The position numbers and the translations under genes were made by a program. Source: Bacillota bacterium (GTDB taxonomy: Bacteria; Bacillota; Clostridia; Clostridiales; Clostridiaceae). Taken from it: a DNA stretch of 17,481 nt. Under the pieces are notes generated by a model. The model was not told where the DNA came from, did not search any database, and saw nothing but the letters and a program-made list of their open reading frames with translations. This document shows positions 15,527 through 17,481 of the stretch, piece after piece; positions within the stretch are counted from its first letter, which is position 1; each line of letters opens with the position of its first letter. The DNA lies in contig JAFADP010000073.1 in NCBI GenBank assembly GCA_023424785.1, positions 1-17,481 on the forward strand, given 5' to 3'.

Positions 15527-16246
15527 ATGAAGTTTTACGACTTAATGGAAAAATCAGCTCAAGAAGTAGATATGCCATTTAGTAAGGATAAATATGATAA
15601 ATTTATTAAATATATGAGATTAGTACAGGAATGGAATGAAAAAATAAACCTTACTGCAATAACAGAAGATGAGGATATGATAAAAAAGCATTTTATTGAT
15701 TGTATAAAAGCATATAAAAGTAATGAATTAAAGAAAGCAAGTACAATAATTGATGTAGGAACAGGGGCTGGATTTCCAGGAATCCCTATAGCTATAATGG
15801 ATGAAAGCAAAGAAGTAACATTATTAGATTCTTTAAATAAAAGAATTAATTTCTTAAACTTAGTTATAAAAGAACTTGGATTAAAAAATGTTACTACAAT
15901 ACATTCAAGAGCTGAAGATGGAGCAAAACAAAAAAATCTTAGAGAAAATTTTGATATAGCTACTTCTAGAGCTGTAGCTAATATGGCAGTTTTATCAGAA
16001 TTTTGTTTACCTTATGTTAAGGTTGGGGGATATTTTGTTGCATTAAAAGGTCCTGCTATTGATGAAGAATTATCTTGTAGCAAAAATGCTATTGGTGTAC
16101 TTGGTGGAAAATTAAAGGACATAGTAGAAATTAATATAGAAGAAACTGACTTAAAACATAATATAGTAATTGTTGAAAAGGTGAAGGAATGTCCTAAACA
16201 ATATCCAAGAAAAGCAGGTATAGTTACTAAAAAGCCAATAAAATAG
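15527..16246 (+). CDS. rsmG: 16S rRNA (guanine-N7) methyltransferase RsmG (GidB)
   Basis: RsmG (239 residues from the chosen start, same as B. subtilis) methylates N7 of the 16S rRNA guanosine equivalent to G527 of E. coli, using S-adenosylmethionine. The family pattern is visible: WNEKINLTAI (36-45), then HFIDCI, then SAM-binding motif I DVGTGAGFPGIPIAI (76-90), and LLDSLNKRINFLNLV with the acidic ribose-binding residue. I chose ATG 15527 because GGAGG (15517-15521) lies five bases upstream; ATG 15515, which would add four residues, overlaps both that site and the mnmG stop codon. Loss of this enzyme gives low-level streptomycin resistance in other bacteria; nothing here suggests damage to it. 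Confidence 0.96.
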   Translation: MKFYDLMEKSAQEVDMPFSKDKYDKFIKYMRLVQEWNEKINLTAITEDEDMIKKHFIDCIKAYKSNELKKASTIIDVGTGAGFPGIPIAIMDESKEVTLLDSLNKRINFLNLVIKELGLKNVTTIHSRAEDGAKQKNLRENFDIATSRAVANMAVLSEFCLPYVKVGGYFVALKGPAIDEELSCSKNAIGVLGGKLKDIVEINIEETDLKHNIVIVEKVKECPKQYPRKAGIVTKKPIK

Positions 16247-16337
16247 ATAATTTTAAATTAATATATAAGAGAAGAAAAATAAAAGCTGTTATAGAATATA
16301 TAAATAAATTTACAATTGAGGGATGGTTGGGAGTCAT

Positions 16338-17120
16338 ATGAATAAACAAATAGTAAACATTAAGACTGAAGAGATAATTCCAAACACATATCAACCACGT
16401 AAGTATTTTAATGAGGAAGCATTATTAGAATTATCTCAATCTATTAAGGAACATGGAATAATTCAGCCGCTTACTGTTAGAAAAATAGGGGAAGTATATG
16501 AATTAGTTGCAGGAGAAAGACGTTGGAGAGCTGCGAGAATATTGCAACTTAAAGAAGTGCCATGCAATGTTATTGAAATAACAGATAGAGAATCTGCTCA
16601 AATAGCATTACTAGAAAATTTACAAAGAGAAGATCTAAATTTTATTGAGGAAGCAGAAGCTTATTATAATTTAATTAATGATCATAAGCTTACTCAAGAA
16701 GAAATAGCAGTAAAAATGGGGAAAAAGCAATCTACTATTGCAAATAAGTTAAGAATACTTAAATTACCCCAAAGTGTTAGAGAGCTATGTATTAAAAATT
16801 CATTAACAGAGAGACATGCTAGAGCACTATTGAGTTTACCAAATGAAGAATTACAATTAAAAGTTTTAGATAAGATATCTAAAGAAGGACTTAATGTAAA
16901 GGCTTCTGAAGAGTTAATAAATAGAGAATTACTAAAGTTAGCAGGTGAACAATTTAGCAAGAAGAAGAAAAAGAATGTTACAGCTGTATTTCCTGCAAAG
17001 CTATATGTAAATACTATAAAACAAGTATTTAATAAGTTTAATATACCAGCTGATTATAAGTTTAATGATTGCGAAGATTACATACAAATAACTGTGAACA
17101 TACCTAAAAATAAAAAGTAG
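16338..17120 (+). CDS. noc: ParB-family protein, Noc-like (nucleoid occlusion position)
   Basis: This 260-residue protein belongs to the ParB/Spo0J/Noc family of CTP-dependent DNA clamps. The N-terminal CTP-binding domain has IIPNTYQPRKYF and the motif GERRWRAA (59-66), followed by ENLQREDLNFIEEAEAY (93-109). A helix-turn-helix follows at about 118-141 (LTQEEIAVKMGKKQSTIANK). A lysine-rich linker (SKKKKKN) leads to a C-terminal dimerisation domain. By position, between rsmG and soj, it corresponds to noc in Bacillus. However, the N-terminus MNKQIVNIKTEE goes straight into the ParB domain with no amphipathic membrane helix like that of B. subtilis Noc, so a true nucleoid-occlusion role is uncertain. 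ATG 16338 is preferred (GGGAG four bases before it) over ATG 16323, which directly follows GAGGG. Confidence 0.88.
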   Translation: MNKQIVNIKTEEIIPNTYQPRKYFNEEALLELSQSIKEHGIIQPLTVRKIGEVYELVAGERRWRAARILQLKEVPCNVIEITDRESAQIALLENLQREDLNFIEEAEAYYNLINDHKLTQEEIAVKMGKKQSTIANKLRILKLPQSVRELCIKNSLTERHARALLSLPNEELQLKVLDKISKEGLNVKASEELINRELLKLAGEQFSKKKKKNVTAVFPAKLYVNTIKQVFNKFNIPADYKFNDCEDYIQITVNIPKNKK

Positions 17121-17130
17121 GTTATTTAAA

Positions 17131-17173
17131 ATGGCATTTAGAGCTTAAAAAGCTTTAGATGCTATTTTTTTTT
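17131..17173 (+). terminator. Rho-independent terminator after noc
   Basis: A long stem from 17131-17146 paired with 17150-17165 (about 16 bp with three G-T wobbles, loop AAA) is followed by a run of nine T residues (17165-17173). It lies 10 bases after the noc stop and separates noc from soj, so soj needs its own promoter. Confidence 0.88.
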
Positions 17174-17203
17174 ATTAAATTTATTTCAAATTAATTAAAC
17201 TTC

Positions 17204-17232
17204 TTTTAATATCTAATAATTATATATATAAT
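17204..17232 (+). promoter_or_regulatory. Possible soj promoter
   Basis: A perfect -10 box TATAAT (17227-17232) lies between the noc terminator and soj. The -35 region 17 bases upstream (TTTTAA, 17204-17209) matches the consensus at only 3 of 6 positions. The strong terminator before it makes a promoter here likely, though the sequence is AT-rich enough for chance matches. Confidence 0.45.
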
Positions 17233-17241
17233 GGTATTAGA

Positions 17242-17273
17242 GGAAGGGGGTGTAGCTCTTAATAGAGCTTTTT
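17242..17273 (+). promoter_or_regulatory. soj ribosome site separated from ATG by a hairpin
   Basis: GGAAGGGGGTG (17242-17252) is the only strong Shine-Dalgarno sequence before soj but ends 21 bases from the ATG at 17274. In between is a perfect inverted repeat AGCTCT-TAAT-AGAGCT (17254-17269) and TTTT. Folding the 16-base hairpin would leave an effective spacing of five bases. No in-frame start lies nearer, since TAG at 17253-17255 blocks the frame. Confidence 0.6.
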
Positions 17274-17481
17274 ATGAAAGTTATTTGTATTTTTAATCAA
17301 AAAGGTGGAGTAGGAAAAACAACTACTAATATAAATTTATGTGCTTATTTAGCGATGGAAGGGTATAAAGTTTTAACAATAGATATTGACCCACAAGGAA
17401 ATACAACAAGTGGATTTGGATTAGATAAAAAAAGTTTAAAAAAATCGATGTATGATGTATTAACAGAAGATATAACATTAA
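17274..17481 (+). CDS. soj: ParA-family ATPase Soj, 5' part only
   Basis: The first 69 codons of a ParA/Soj chromosome-partition ATPase run off the window end. The deviant Walker A motif KGGVGKTT is at 10-17, with the signature lysine (Lys10), and the Walker A' segment DIDPQGNTT begins at Asp37. ParA proteins bind DNA non-specifically as ATP dimers and work with ParB/Spo0J; in B. subtilis Soj also regulates DnaA. The start MKVICIFNQKGG is the usual one for clostridial Soj. spo0J (parB) would be expected next, outside the window. The start is reached through an unusual Shine-Dalgarno-hairpin arrangement. Confidence 0.93.
   Translation, partial: MKVICIFNQKGGVGKTTTNINLCAYLAMEGYKVLTIDIDPQGNTTSGFGLDKKSLKKSMYDVLTEDITL

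Noticed and set aside
16247..17273. Search for parS (TGTTTCACGTGAAACA) or Noc-binding (ATTTCCCGGGAAAT) sites around noc/soj
   Set aside because: Nothing close to either consensus was seen by eye in the window; CACGTG is absent from these intergenic regions. A computed scan would be firmer.
17231..17296. 21-codon upstream open frame (MVLEEGGVALNRAFYESYLYF) overlapping the soj start
   Set aside because: No ribosome site before its ATG, which lies within the -10 region; probably chance.

Overview
This window is the chromosomal replication origin region of a low-GC, AT-rich Firmicute. Gene order, protein sequences and AT-biased codon use fit Clostridium sensu stricto; the species cannot be fixed from the sequence alone. 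It is a core housekeeping region. I found no mobile element, CRISPR array, phage gene, toxin-antitoxin pair or unknown gene cluster, and no complete protein-coding gene lacks a recognisable family.

Layout. Every gene points away from the dnaA-rpmH gap (9369-9901), so all are co-directional with replication forks leaving the origin. Leftward (minus strand), in transcription order: dnaA, dnaN, yaaA (S4 domain), recF, remB, gyrB, gyrA and the gyrA terminator. Beyond it lie tandem promoters and a boxA-bearing leader of an rRNA operon whose 16S gene lies outside the window. Rightward (plus strand): rpmH, rnpA, yidD, yidC, jag/khpB, terminator; mnmE, mnmG, rsmG; then a Noc/ParB-family gene, terminator, and the first 69 codons of soj/parA, cut by the window end.

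Origin. oriC is bipartite. One DnaA-box cluster lies upstream of dnaA (9409-9784). A second lies between dnaA and dnaN (7847-7985) and ends in a textbook basal unwinding element: two adjacent DnaA boxes, a GC-rich block, a run of DnaA-trios and an AT-rich tract next to dnaN.

How the genes work together. dnaA, dnaN, recF and gyrB/gyrA supply initiation, clamp, repair and supercoiling functions. rpmH, rnpA, yidD, yidC and jag link ribosome and RNase P biogenesis to membrane protein insertion. mnmE/mnmG modify tRNA wobble uridines and rsmG methylates 16S rRNA. The Noc/ParB homologue and soj belong to chromosome organisation and segregation.

The most interesting signals are regulatory: the DnaA-trio element; an inverted DnaA-box pair that also looks like a terminator downstream of dnaA; a possible terminator/anti-terminator between rpmH and rnpA; a hairpin between the Shine-Dalgarno sequence and the start codon of soj; and a start-site anomaly at yaaA.
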